From Nitrococcus sp. (lineage in GTDB: Bacteria > Pseudomonadota > Gammaproteobacteria > Nitrococcales > Nitrococcaceae), in contig JAKDMK010000016.1 in the NCBI GenBank assembly GCA_030452365.1, positions 1-14,802 of the forward strand: a stretch of 14,802 nt of DNA, written 5' to 3'. Made by a program: the position numbers and the translations under genes. The notes under the pieces are model-generated. The model saw nothing but the letters and a program-made list of their open reading frames with translations, did not search any database and had not been told where the DNA came from. Below are positions 1 to 6,549 of this stretch, piece after piece. Every line of letters starts with the position of its first letter. Position 1 is the first letter of the stretch.

Positions 1-60
1 ACTCTCAAAATTAAAATAAATATAGATCAATACAGAAATTCTTTTTACTTATCTCCTGCC
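1..60. other. AT-rich leader segment
   Basis: About 15 of these 60 bases are G or C, against a clearly GC-rich window overall. There is no open frame of note and no tRNA or inverted repeat that I can see. It may be an intergenic AT-rich region of the kind found at promoters or at the edge of acquired DNA. The window edge cuts it, so its extent is unknown. Confidence 0.6.
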
Positions 61-106
61 TGGAAATCAGTCTGCGGGGGGGCTGCGTGTATAGCGCCGA
101 TTTCTC

Positions 107-137
107 TGGACAAAATGTTGCTTGACACTCGTACTGT
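107..137 (+). promoter_or_regulatory. weak candidate promoter for the DUF192 gene
   Basis: TGGACA (107-112) matches the sigma-70 -35 consensus at five of six positions, and TACTGT (132-137) is a poor -10 at a long 19-bp spacing. A perfect TTGACA also lies at 122-127 but has no -10 at the right distance. Transcription would start roughly 25 bases before the ATG at 169. This is a tentative reading. Confidence 0.22.
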
Positions 138-168
138 AGATCCGGCGTGTCCCTACGGGAGGCTTAGG

Positions 169-675
169 ATGCATAAAAGCGCGCTTGCCGCCGTCATCGC
201 CGCAGTCGTGTTAGCCGCCTGCGGCTACGCTCTAACCGAGGAACCCCCGCGCACGGTGGCCGAATTACCTATCGGCACGATCCTCATCGATGGCCGGCGC
301 ATCACCACACGCGTGGCCGCCACCGCAGGCGATCACAGTCTTGGCTTTCAATACGCCAGCACAGAGCAGATTCGCCATGAGCTCATCTATTTTCGATACC
401 CTCACGCCCATGTCGCACGCTTTCACATGCAAAACGTCGCCCTGCCTCTGCGCATCGCCTGGATTGGTCCTGACCACAGGGTCATCGCCATCGACCGAAT
501 GCAGCCCGGGACCTGCTGCTACAAGCCACCGGCCGCGATCATTGGCGCGCTGGAATTCGCACCCGCGCATCCCGTAGCAGCCCGAATCCGCCCCGGCAGC
601 CAGGTACGCCTAGCACCGCCACTGTTCGATGAACAACAGCGATTATCAGGGCGATCACATGCGACCGGGGGATGA
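169..675 (+). CDS. DUF192-family lipoprotein
   Basis: This 168-residue protein begins with a short basic N-terminus, a hydrophobic run (about residues 5-16) and the lipobox L15-A16-A17-C18, so it should be a lipid-anchored envelope protein. Gly at +2 is compatible with the outer membrane. The rest matches the DUF192 pattern: a Gly-Phe segment near 59-60, a hydrophobic LIYF at 72-75, the F-x-M-x-N-x-x-x-P-L segment at 85-94 followed by IAWIG, and a Met-x-Pro motif at 111-113. The biochemical function of DUF192 is not established, and these proteins are often exported. I chose the ATG at 169 because it gives a complete signal peptide and has GGGAGG at 157-162. The frame is open upstream to a TTG-type start at 115, but that would bury the signal peptide. 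C116-C117 is an unusual cysteine pair. No partner gene is adjacent. Confidence 0.85.
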   Translation: MHKSALAAVIAAVVLAACGYALTEEPPRTVAELPIGTILIDGRRITTRVAATAGDHSLGFQYASTEQIRHELIYFRYPHAHVARFHMQNVALPLRIAWIGPDHRVIAIDRMQPGTCCYKPPAAIIGALEFAPAHPVAARIRPGSQVRLAPPLFDEQQRLSGRSHATGG

Positions 676-788
676 GATCGTCTAATTGCGAACTGCCATG
701 AGGGCGAGATGGGCACCTCAGGCGGGCGAGAAAGACAGCAGCGCAAACCGGTCGGCTCGGGTCCATCGTCGACCTCGGCTGAACATTC

Positions 789-822
789 CCCACGCTCGGT
801 GCTTCCACCCGGACAGCGTGGG
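789..822. repeat. two-tiered hairpin downstream of the DUF192 gene
   Basis: CCCACGCT (789-796) and AGCGTGGG (815-822) are perfect 8-bp inverted arms. Inside them, GGTG (798-801) and CACC (806-809) form a second 4-bp stem around the tetraloop CTTC. No T-run follows, so it is not a standard intrinsic terminator. It could be an mRNA 3' end, or a structured element of unknown role, 114 bases after the DUF192 stop. Confidence 0.5.
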
Positions 823-902
823 CACAGTCATTTATGCTGTAATCACCCTCTTGGTTCGGTCGACCCCTCGTCCGCTACTACCTATTTGTTGTTGTTGCAT
901 GG

Positions 903-930
903 TTGTGGATTTGGAAGACATACCTATAAT
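903..930 (+). promoter_or_regulatory. orphan sigma-70-like promoter
   Basis: TTGTGG (903-908), a 16-bp spacer and a perfect TATAAT (925-930). No recognisable gene follows. The nearest candidate is an unrecognised 50-codon frame starting with ATG at 969, with no good ribosome binding site. The match may be fortuitous or may drive a small RNA. Confidence 0.35.
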
Positions 931-1361
931 GAAGGTAGTGCCACATGGTGGGGGCAAGAGTAGATGGGATGCGGATCACGCGCCTGAGGGCGAAGCCGGT
1001 GGTTGATCTCCAGAAGGCTCAGGACGAAGACGTATGTCGTACTGTTGGCGAGCAAGGCGGGCGCGGCAATGGCAAGAGGCGGCCTACGCCGAAAGGGATA
1101 CAGCGCAACGGGGCGTCATAGATTCATTTATCCTTTTTGTCGGTCAGGCTTGCAGGTGTTTGCTTTGGCTTGCTCCGTTATGTTAAATTCGTCACAATGG
1201 CGCGTGTGCTCCGACTATACGCTGCGAGCGTTGCTAGAGCGCGCCTCGTGCGCAGATGAGGCGGTGTCAGCACTTGTGCGGCGTTCTGATCAATCGGAGC
1301 ATGGCGGTCATAGTTACAAGTAGGGGGGTGACCGTATGAGGTACCGGTGCTGTTTCATATT

Positions 1362-1415
1362 TTGTCCTACAGCGGTAGGAAGTACTATAGAATAGAATTG
1401 AAGTACTATAAAATA
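1362..1415 (+). promoter_or_regulatory. operator-like cluster and promoter of the LuxR-type regulator
   Basis: Three elements sit side by side. TCCTACAGCGGTAGGA (1365-1380) is a perfect palindrome of 6-bp arms around AGCG. GAAGTACTATAGAATA (1379-1394) and GAAGTACTATAAAATA (1400-1415) are direct repeats with one difference and a 21-bp period, close to two helical turns. Both repeats end in -10-like sequences (TATAGAAT, TATAAAAT). TTGTCC (1362-1367) could be a -35 for TATAGA (1386-1391) at 18-bp spacing, which would put the palindrome between -35 and -10. That is a typical place for a repressor or autoregulator to bind. The repeats are directly seen; the regulatory role is inferred. Confidence 0.5.
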
Positions 1416-1429
1416 AAGGGATATGCGGT

Positions 1430-2251
1430 ATGGAACGTATAGTATCAGGGGCAACAGGAACCCATAACAGCCTTCAACCCTTCTTACGCAATAATGTTGA
1501 ACTAACTGATGCGCTTAGGGATGGGGATAGGGATAAACCGCGGGTTGCGCTAATCGATGCGTATTCCTTGAGCCGGGCTTCCGTAACGCAGCTCCTGGAA
1601 ACGAGCACGCACGCCAAACGTCGTTCAGGCGATTTCATCATCCTGCCTTTTGCGAATTCGGATGCGCTTTTGTCCTGTTACCCGGACTGCGGGGTGGAGC
1701 TGGTTATCTTGAGCATTGGTTCGAGCTCTCCCAGCGACGATGGCGTGCATGAGGACATTAGCCGCTTGATACAGGGGCTGGTCGGTGTCCCGTTGATCAT
1801 TCTGTCGGCGCGTGAAGAGCCCCAGTGCATTCTCAAAGCGCTCCGCTTAGGCGCCCATAGCTACATTACGACCCGGCTGAAGCCGGAGGTAGTGATACAG
1901 GCACTTCACCTTATACAGGTCGGCGGCAGCTTTATTCCACCCAGCATCGTCTTGGAACCGTTCGCCGAGTGCCGCGCTGATAAAGACCAGGTGGGCCTGG
2001 TTGCGCCAACACATCCGCAAAACTTCTCACCGCGACAATTGGAGGTGCTTCAGCTGCTGCGCCTAGGCAGGTCAAACAAAGTCATCGCCTATGAGCTCAA
2101 TATGCAGGAGAGCACGGTAAAGGTTCACGTCCGGGAAATCATGAAAAAGCTCAATGCTAGGAACCGGACCCAGGCCGCCTTTCTAGCGTTTCAGATGGAC
2201 GCAGAGGCTAGAGTGGAAGGCCCGAAACATCGAACCGGACAACAAGAGTGA
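1430..2251 (+). CDS. LuxR/NarL-family regulator with degenerate receiver domain
   Basis: This 273-residue protein has an N-terminal extension (1-36), a receiver-like domain (about 37-165) and a LuxR-type helix-turn-helix (about 198-255: F199-S200-P201-R202, then the recognition region around ESTVKVHV, 227-234). The receiver fold is recognisable from its hydrophobic strands (VALID near 39-43, VELVIL at 89-94, PLIILS at 121-126) and GAHSY (141-145). The phosphorylation chemistry looks lost. The aspartate position after the third strand is S95, only D43 remains of the N-terminal acidic pair, and the conserved lysine position is T148. It is therefore probably a phosphorylation-independent DNA-binding regulator. 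AAAGGGA (1415-1421) is a good ribosome binding site for the ATG at 1430. No histidine kinase is adjacent and the target is unknown. The direct repeats and palindrome just upstream are candidates for self-binding. Confidence 0.88.
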   Translation: MERIVSGATGTHNSLQPFLRNNVELTDALRDGDRDKPRVALIDAYSLSRASVTQLLETSTHAKRRSGDFIILPFANSDALLSCYPDCGVELVILSIGSSSPSDDGVHEDISRLIQGLVGVPLIILSAREEPQCILKALRLGAHSYITTRLKPEVVIQALHLIQVGGSFIPPSIVLEPFAECRADKDQVGLVAPTHPQNFSPRQLEVLQLLRLGRSNKVIAYELNMQESTVKVHVREIMKKLNARNRTQAAFLAFQMDAEARVEGPKHRTGQQE

Positions 2252-2833
2252 CCCCGATCGAGTAGTCAGGCGCTTGGTCCGTGAGACCCGTTGTCGCCGT
2301 AACGCTGAGGAACTTCCCATGGCCAATTATCGAGGAAGCGCCAAAGCTCAAGTTTGCGACAACTCGATCCGTGCCTTCGATGGTCCCGCCGTCGAGCTTT
2401 GACTCGTTGATGCACGTTTGATTGAGAATCAGACTCAGTATGGTTTCCGGGCTCGCGGCTAAGAGCCCGCCAAACCGCCCTCGGCGGGCCGTTTCGCGGA
2501 TACTTCAGAAGCGGCGCAAACCGCTCCCGGATTTCATCAATGGAAACCCAGACCGCTTTCGGTCGGCTCGATGAACGCCAGATCGAGGCGGTATTCGGCA
2601 TGTTGCTACGGCGGCTGCCGCTATCGGCTCTCGACCCAGCAGGCAGGAGCCCGCGATGCGGTGCGCGCGCGCCCTGCAACCGGTCTTCTCGCTGGTCTGC
2701 GAGATCCATCTCGTCCTCCGCCCTCGGGCGGGTACAGCCTAACCTCGACAACTATCTACAAGAGCTTCCCCTTGCCGTATAGCGTTTAGTTTCTTGCGGA
2801 GATTTCCCTAACTCGCCCTTCTAGAATACACTG

Positions 2834-2865
2834 GACGCCGCTTCTCACCTGCGCGAAGCGGCGTC
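2834..2865. repeat. perfect 10-bp-arm hairpin
   Basis: GACGCCGCTT (2834-2843) and AAGCGGCGTC (2856-2865) are exact inverted repeats around a 12-base loop. No T-run follows on either side, so a standard intrinsic terminator is not supported. It sits 15 bp upstream of the candidate promoter for the tRNA and nuo genes, where it could insulate them from upstream transcription. Confidence 0.6.
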
Positions 2866-2880
2866 GTCCAACATCAGCAA

Positions 2881-2909
2881 TTGTTGCGCGTGAGTACGGC
2901 TGATAAAAT
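2881..2909 (+). promoter_or_regulatory. candidate promoter for tRNA-Leu and the nuo operon
   Basis: TTGTTG (2881-2886), a 17-bp spacer and TAAAAT (2904-2909), with an extended -10 TG at 2901-2902. It is the best promoter match I found between the regulator gene and the tRNA. It would start transcription near 2916, leaving about 160 bases before the tRNA that include the 50-bp palindrome. No clear promoter lies between the tRNA and nuoA. Confidence 0.45.
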
Positions 2910-2960
2910 ACGCGCTCTGGGTGCAGCCTGTGCTCAGGCCGTGTGCTGCCGTATCGTCGA

Positions 2961-3010
2961 GGGCCTGTTGACATCCGCTCACGGCGTCGTGGGTGAACGT
3001 CAATAGACCC
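2961..3010. repeat. 50-bp imperfect palindrome, possible decayed miniature inverted-repeat element
   Basis: The 22-base arms 2961-2982 and 2989-3010 are inverted repeats around the 6-base centre GGCGTC. Sixteen of 22 positions match, and all six differences are transitions. In + strand RNA, three of the six still pair as G-U. The outer end GGGCCTGTTGACA recurs exactly at the nuoE-nuoF junction (6549-6561). There is no T-run. The sequence looks like terminal inverted repeats of a very small non-coding mobile element or a REP-like repeat, but I cannot name a family. Confidence 0.55.
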
Positions 3011-3079
3011 TGGCCACCCTGTTCTGAGAACGATTTTAGGATCGGCAACAGTCTGGCGGACGGTCAACTACTTGATCGA

Positions 3080-3164
3080 GCGGATGTGGTGGAACTGGTA
3101 GACACGCTGTCTTGAGGGGGCAGTGGCGCAAGCCGTGCCGGTTCGAGTCCGGCCATCCGCACCA
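3080..3164 (+). tRNA. tRNA-Leu(GAG)
   Basis: It is an 85-base class II tRNA with its 3' CCA encoded (3162-3164). The acceptor arms GCGGATG (3080-3086) and CATCCGC (3154-3160) pair fully. The anticodon stem is CTGTC/GGCAG (3107-3111, 3119-3123) and the loop TTGAGGG carries anticodon GAG at 3114-3116, reading CUC and CUU leucine codons. A long variable arm (TGGC-GCAA-GCCG, 3124-3135) and a T arm with GCCGG/CCGGC around TTCGAGT (3137-3153) complete the fold. A tRNA-Leu(GAG) just before nuoA is familiar from gammaproteobacteria. With no terminator before nuoA, it may be processed from a common transcript. Confidence 0.97.
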
Positions 3165-3232
3165 TCCGTTTTCACCGGCACGTAATCCGAATGCCTGGGG
3201 GCGTTTGGCTCGGTTGCGAGGAACAGTTCTCC

Positions 3233-3589
3233 ATGCTTGAGAGTTATCTGCCAATTCTTGTTTTCCTGGTCATCGCATGCCTTGCCGGCGTGGCTCCGCT
3301 CCTGGCCGGGATGATCCTCGCGCCTCGACGTCCGGATGAGAACAAGCTCTCGCCCTACGAGTGCGGGTTCGAGGCGTTTGAAGACTCCCGCATGAAGTTC
3401 GATGTGCGCTATTACCTGGTCGCTATTCTGTTCATCATTTTCGACTTGGAGATCGCTTTTCTTTTTCCTTGGGCGGTCGTGCTGGACCGAGTGGGCCTGT
3501 TTGGCTTTGCCTCCATGGGGATCTTCGTGGGTATCCTATTGATCGGATTTCTCTACGAGTGGAAGAAGGGCGCGTTGGAATGGGAATAG
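3233..3589 (+). CDS. nuoA: NADH-quinone oxidoreductase subunit A
   Basis: NuoA is a small membrane subunit of respiratory complex I, lying beside NuoH and NuoJ near the quinone site. This 118-residue protein has three membrane helices (about 8-29, 60-81 and 88-108). It also has the family loop with PYECGFE at 41-47, including the conserved C44, and the acidic pair D71/E73 in [10 protein letters not shown]. The ATG at 3233 is preferred because GAGGA lies at 3218-3222 and the next residues begin the first helix directly. An upstream in-frame ATG at 3191 would add 14 unlikely residues. The gene starts 68 bp after the tRNA, and its end overlaps nuoB by 10 bp, which suggests translational coupling. 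Confidence 0.96.
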   Translation: MLESYLPILVFLVIACLAGVAPLLAGMILAPRRPDENKLSPYECGFEAFEDSRMKFDVRYYLVAILFIIFDLEIAFLFPWAVVLDRVGLFGFASMGIFVGILLIGFLYEWKKGALEWE

Positions 3590-4056
3590 AAGGTGTGCTC
3601 GAGCGAGGGGTGGTTACCACCTCCGCGGACAAGCTGATCAACTGGGCGCGAACGGGCTCTCTGTGGCCGATGACATTCGGCCTTGCCTGCTGTGCCGTGG
3701 AGATGATGCATGCTGGCGCCGCGCGCTACGACTTGGATCGATTCGGCATCGTCTTCCGACCTTCGCCGCGGCAGTCGGATGTCATGATTGTCGCCGGCAC
3801 CTTAGTGAACAAGATGGCGCCCGCTCTGCGCCGGGTCTACGATCAGATGGCCGATCCGAAATGGGTGATTTCTATGGGCTCCTGCGCCAATGGCGGCGGC
3901 TACTATCATTACTCCTATGCGGTGGTGCGCGGTTGTGATCGGATTGTGCCGGTCGATGTGTACGTGCCCGGCTGCCCGCCGACGGCCGAAGCGCTGCTAT
4001 TCGGCATCATTCAATTACAGAAGAAGATCCGCCGTACCAACACGATTGCCCGCTGA
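3580..4056 (+). CDS. nuoB: NADH-quinone oxidoreductase subunit B
   Basis: NuoB carries the terminal 4Fe-4S cluster N2, which hands electrons to quinone at the interface with NuoD and the membrane arm. The 158-residue protein shows the expected ligands: the adjacent pair C37-C38 in [10 protein letters not shown]102 in MGSCANGGG and C132 in PGCPPTAE. The regions between ([28 protein letters not shown], the Tyr-rich YYHYSYAVV) are highly conserved in the family. The ATG at 3580 lies inside the end of nuoA and gives the usual length. The open frame extends upstream within nuoA but has no homology there. nuoC follows after 12 bp. Confidence 0.97.
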   Translation: MGIEGVLERGVVTTSADKLINWARTGSLWPMTFGLACCAVEMMHAGAARYDLDRFGIVFRPSPRQSDVMIVAGTLVNKMAPALRRVYDQMADPKWVISMGSCANGGGYYHYSYAVVRGCDRIVPVDVYVPGCPPTAEALLFGIIQLQKKIRRTNTIAR

Positions 4057-4068
4057 GGGGAGCGCCTC

Positions 4069-4803
4069 ATGGCTGTTGCAGTGGAACAATTGGCCGAGCG
4101 CGTTGCGCAGGCGTTGCGCGGCTGGGTCAGCGAAGTGCAGGTTCGTCACGGCGAGCTTACGCTCGTGGTCAAGCCCGCCGATCTCTTGCCGGTGATGCAG
4201 GAGCTGCGTGACAACGAGGCATTGCGTTTCGAGCAGCTCATCGATATCGCCGGAGTGGATTACGCGGCCTATGGCCAGGATGAATGGATTACCGAGCAAG
4301 CGAGCTCGACCGGGTTCAGCAGAGGTGTCGACGGCTTTACGACTGGCCGCCTGGGGCTTACCGGGATCTATGGCGTGCACGAGATCAAGTCTAATACGGG
4401 ACGGCGCTTCGCGGCGGTCTACCATCTGCTCTCCGTCGCTTTGAATCAGCGCGTTCGAATCCGCGCTTTTTGCGATGATGATAACGTTCCTTTGCTCGAC
4501 TCAATGGTCCCGATCTGGGCCTGTGCCGACTGGTTCGAGCGTGAGGCGTTCGATTTGTTCGGGATCATTTTCAATGGCCATCCGGATCTGCGCCGCATTC
4601 TCACCGACTACGGCTTCGTCGGCCATCCCTTCCGCAAGGATTTCCCCCTGATCGGCAATGTGGAGGTGCGTTATGACGAAGAGCGCCGGCGCGTGGTTTA
4701 CGAACCGGTCAGCATTGAGCCGAGAGTGCTGGTGCCGCGGGTAATTCGCGAAGATAACCGCTACGCGGAGCCCGCGTCGAGGGAAGACCGCGGCGATGCC
4801 TGA
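4069..4803 (+). CDS. nuoC: NADH-quinone oxidoreductase subunit C
   Basis: NuoC is the 30-kDa-type subunit of the connecting arm. It holds no cofactor but stabilises NuoD and NuoB. At 244 residues it carries the family signature around 157-178 ([18 protein letters not shown]), followed by [11 protein letters not shown] segment at about 66-112 (from the Tyr-Gly before DEW to the NTGRRF) is longer than in minimal NuoC proteins; I believe similar inserts occur in other gamma- and betaproteobacterial NuoC. A strong AGGGGAG at 4056-4062 precedes the ATG at 4069. It is a separate gene from nuoD, unlike the fused nuoCD of Escherichia coli. Its last 8 bases overlap the start of nuoD. Confidence 0.96.
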   Translation: MAVAVEQLAERVAQALRGWVSEVQVRHGELTLVVKPADLLPVMQELRDNEALRFEQLIDIAGVDYAAYGQDEWITEQASSTGFSRGVDGFTTGRLGLTGIYGVHEIKSNTGRRFAAVYHLLSVALNQRVRIRAFCDDDNVPLLDSMVPIWACADWFEREAFDLFGIIFNGHPDLRRILTDYGFVGHPFRKDFPLIGNVEVRYDEERRRVVYEPVSIEPRVLVPRVIREDNRYAEPASREDRGDA

Positions 4804-6049
4804 GATCAGCAGCTATACCGTCAACTTCGGACCGCAGCACCCGGCGGCGCACGGCGTGCTGCGCTTGGTATTGGAGATGGACGGTGAGGTTGTTCTGCGC
4901 GCCGATCCGCACATTGGCCTTCTGCACCGCGCAACGGAAAAGCTCGCCGAGACCAAGCCGTACAACCAGAGTATCGGCTACATGGATCGGCTCGACTATG
5001 TGTCCATGATGTGCAACGAGCATGCCTATGTGCTCGCCATCGAGAAGCTGCTGGGTCTCGAACCGCCGATTCGGGCGCAGTATATCCGCGTGCTTTTCGA
5101 CGAGCTCACGCGCATCCTAAGTCACCTGCTCTGGCTGGGCTCGCATGCGCTCGACGTAGGTGCGATGACCGTCTTTCTCTATTGCTTCGCCAAGCGCGAG
5201 GATCTCATGGATTGCTATGAGGCGGTTTCCGGCACCCGAATGCACGCGACCTACTATCGTCCGGGTGGGGTTTATCGGGATCTGCCGGCGCAGATGCCGC
5301 GCTATCAGCCCTCGCCCAAGCGCTCGCAGAAGGATTTGGCGCGTTTGAATGCGCCCCGCCTAGGCTCGATGCTGGATTACTTGGCGCATTTCGCATCCGA
5401 GTTCCCAGCCTGCATCGATGAGTATGAGACTCTGCTGACGGACAATCGCATTTGGAAGCAGCGCTTGGTGGATGTGGCCATTGTGACACCAGAGCGCGCT
5501 TTGCAACTGGGCTTTACCGGCCCTATGCTGCGTGGCTCCGGCGTCGAGTGGGATCTGCGCAGGAAGCAGCCTTACGAGGTTTATGACCGCCTGGATTTCG
5601 ATATTCCGGTGGGAACCAACGGTGATTGCTACGACCGCTATCTGGTCCGCGTCGAGGAAATGCGCCAGAGCGTGCGCATCGTCGAGCAGTGCATCGATTG
5701 GCTGCGCGGCAACCCCGGCCCGGTAATGGTCGATGAGCACAAGGTTGCGCCGCCTTCGCGTGAAGAGATGAAGGACGACATGGAATCGCTCATTCATCAC
5801 TTCAAGCTTTTCACGGAAGGCTATTGCGTACCGGAAGGCGAAGTCTATGCGGCCGTGGAGGCGCCCAAGGGCGAATTTGGCGCTTACATCGTCTCTGACG
5901 GCGCCAATAAGCCCTACCGACTCAAACTGCGTGCACCAGGCTTTGCACACCTCGCCGCCATGGACGAGATGAGCCGCGGCCATATGCTGGCTGACGTGGT
6001 CACCATCATCGGCACGCTGGATATCGTTTTCGGGGAGATCGACCGGTGA
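4796..6049 (+). CDS. nuoD: NADH-quinone oxidoreductase subunit D
   Basis: NuoD is the 49-kDa-type subunit related to the large subunit of NiFe hydrogenases, and it forms most of the quinone-binding cavity. The 417-residue protein begins with the conserved [10 protein letters not shown] (11-20), followed by DPHIGLLHR (37-45). Known mitochondrial quinone-site residues map to H19 and Y68, which have the expected separation of 49 residues. Hydrogenase-type nickel ligands are not expected in this family. The C-terminus ends with [17 protein letters not shown], as in other NuoD proteins. It starts at an ATG inside the end of nuoC. Its stop TGA at 6047-6049 overlaps the GTG start of nuoE (GTGA), so the three genes are tightly coupled. 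Confidence 0.97.
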   Translation: MPEISSYTVNFGPQHPAAHGVLRLVLEMDGEVVLRADPHIGLLHRATEKLAETKPYNQSIGYMDRLDYVSMMCNEHAYVLAIEKLLGLEPPIRAQYIRVLFDELTRILSHLLWLGSHALDVGAMTVFLYCFAKREDLMDCYEAVSGTRMHATYYRPGGVYRDLPAQMPRYQPSPKRSQKDLARLNAPRLGSMLDYLAHFASEFPACIDEYETLLTDNRIWKQRLVDVAIVTPERALQLGFTGPMLRGSGVEWDLRRKQPYEVYDRLDFDIPVGTNGDCYDRYLVRVEEMRQSVRIVEQCIDWLRGNPGPVMVDEHKVAPPSREEMKDDMESLIHHFKLFTEGYCVPEGEVYAAVEAPKGEFGAYIVSDGANKPYRLKLRAPGFAHLAAMDEMSRGHMLADVVTIIGTLDIVFGEIDR

Positions 6050-6549
6050 GGCGCGAAGGCTTATCGGAGCAAACCCTCGGCGCCGAACAGCGCGCCGAAA
6101 TCAATGCTTGGCTCGCCAAGTTTCCGGGCGAAGGCAAACGCTCCGCCGTGATTCCCGCGCTGCACATTGCGCAGGAAGGCAACGGCGGCTGGCTCAGCCG
6201 GGAGCTGATGGATGCGGTGGCGGAATATCTCGGGCTGCCACCGGTAGCCGTCTATGAGGTGGGAACCTTCTATTCGATGTTCGATCTCGAGCCCGCCGGG
6301 CGCCACAAGGTCAATATCTGCACCAATATCTCCTGCATGCTGCGCGACGCCGAGCGCATTGTCGAGCACGTCGAGAACAAGCTCGGCATCTCGGTGGGGG
6401 AGACGACCGCCGATGGTCGTATCACCCTCAAACGCGAAGAGGAGTGCCTAGCCGCCTGCACCGGCGCGCCGATGATGCTGGTGGACGAGGAGTACTACAC
6501 CGATCTTACCCTGGAGAAAGTGGATGAGATCCTGGACAAACTGGACTAG
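6046..6549 (+). CDS. nuoE: NADH-quinone oxidoreductase subunit E
   Basis: NuoE is the 24-kDa-type subunit of the NADH dehydrogenase module and holds the 2Fe-2S cluster N1a, near the flavin in NuoF. The 167-residue protein has a helical N-terminal half with [10 protein letters not shown] (70-79). The thioredoxin-like cluster domain has ligands C92 and C97 (C-x4-C, in ICTNISC) and C134 and C138 (C-x3-C, in [10 protein letters not shown]). The start is a GTG at 6046 that overlaps the nuoD stop; the next in-frame ATG would remove conserved sequence. The stop at 6547-6549 is followed after 18 bp by the probable nuoF ATG, and that gap is an odd repeat-like sequence. Confidence 0.96.
   Translation: MRREGLSEQTLGAEQRAEINAWLAKFPGEGKRSAVIPALHIAQEGNGGWLSRELMDAVAEYLGLPPVAVYEVGTFYSMFDLEPAGRHKVNICTNISCMLRDAERIVEHVENKLGISVGETTADGRITLKREEECLAACTGAPMMLVDEEYYTDLTLEKVDEILDKLD

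Larger units (their letters stand above)
676..1429. other. 754-bp stretch without a convincing gene
   Basis: Open frames here are short, mutually overlapping and resemble no family I know. What can be seen is a two-tiered hairpin at 789-822, an isolated promoter-like sequence at 903-930, a 50-codon open frame at 969-1121 that I do not recognise, and the regulatory-looking repeats just before the LuxR-type gene (1362-1415). A weak TTGCTT/TTAAAT pair with 17-bp spacing lies at 1160-1188. I see no transposase remnant that I could name. Confidence 0.6.
2252..3079. other. 828-bp stretch without a convincing gene, upstream of tRNA-Leu
   Basis: No open frame here looks like a real protein. The longest, on the minus strand at 2266-2751, is rich in Arg and Ser, has low-complexity composition and shows no family I recognise. 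Related gammaproteobacteria commonly carry tpiA and secG before this tRNA, but neither is present. Visible structures are GCCCGCC/GGCGGGC arms at 2465-2471 and 2483-2489 (no T-run), a small palindrome TGATTGAGAATCA at 2419-2431, a hairpin at 2834-2865, a promoter candidate at 2881-2909 and a 50-bp palindrome at 2961-3010. The stretch could be decayed former coding or mobile DNA. Confidence 0.6.

Noticed and set aside
1430..2251. Cyclic-di-GMP-binding VpsT-type regulator
   Set aside because: The position equivalent to the W-[FLM]-[TS]-R motif reads SFIPP (about 167-171). The ITTR at 146-149 lies earlier, at the end of the receiver's fifth strand, and lacks the Trp.
2418..2431. FNR-like site around TTGATTGAGAATCA
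   Set aside because: The half-sites are out of register for TTGAT-N4-ATCAA, and no gene start follows.
2465..2489. Intrinsic terminator from GCCCGCC/GGCGGGC arms
   Set aside because: An 11-base loop and no T-run on either strand; kept only as a note in the gap.
2266..2751. 161-codon minus-strand frame downstream of the regulator
   Set aside because: It has an Arg/Ser-rich random-looking composition, no domain I can recognise and no clear ribosome binding site. A decayed gene cannot be excluded.
2968..2973. Perfect TTGACA as a -35 box inside the palindrome (also at 6556-6561)
   Set aside because: No -10-like hexamer lies 15-19 bp downstream in either place.
2845..3048. 67-codon minus-strand frame upstream of the tRNA
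   Set aside because: Its composition looks protein-like, but it spans the 2961-3010 palindrome, matches no family I know and competes with another overlapping minus frame.
3154..3232. Integration site at the 3' end of tRNA-Leu
   Set aside because: There is no integrase and no duplicated tRNA end in the window, and nuoA follows directly.
3191..3232. Longer NuoA starting at 3191, and likewise upstream extensions of NuoB, NuoI and NuoK
   Set aside because: The extra residues are not homologous to the families and lie in tRNA-flanking sequence or inside neighbouring genes; the internal ATGs give standard lengths.
3036..3254. Minus-strand frame encoding a [12 protein letters not shown] peptide
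   Set aside because: It is the antisense translation of tRNA-Leu, a well-known annotation artefact.
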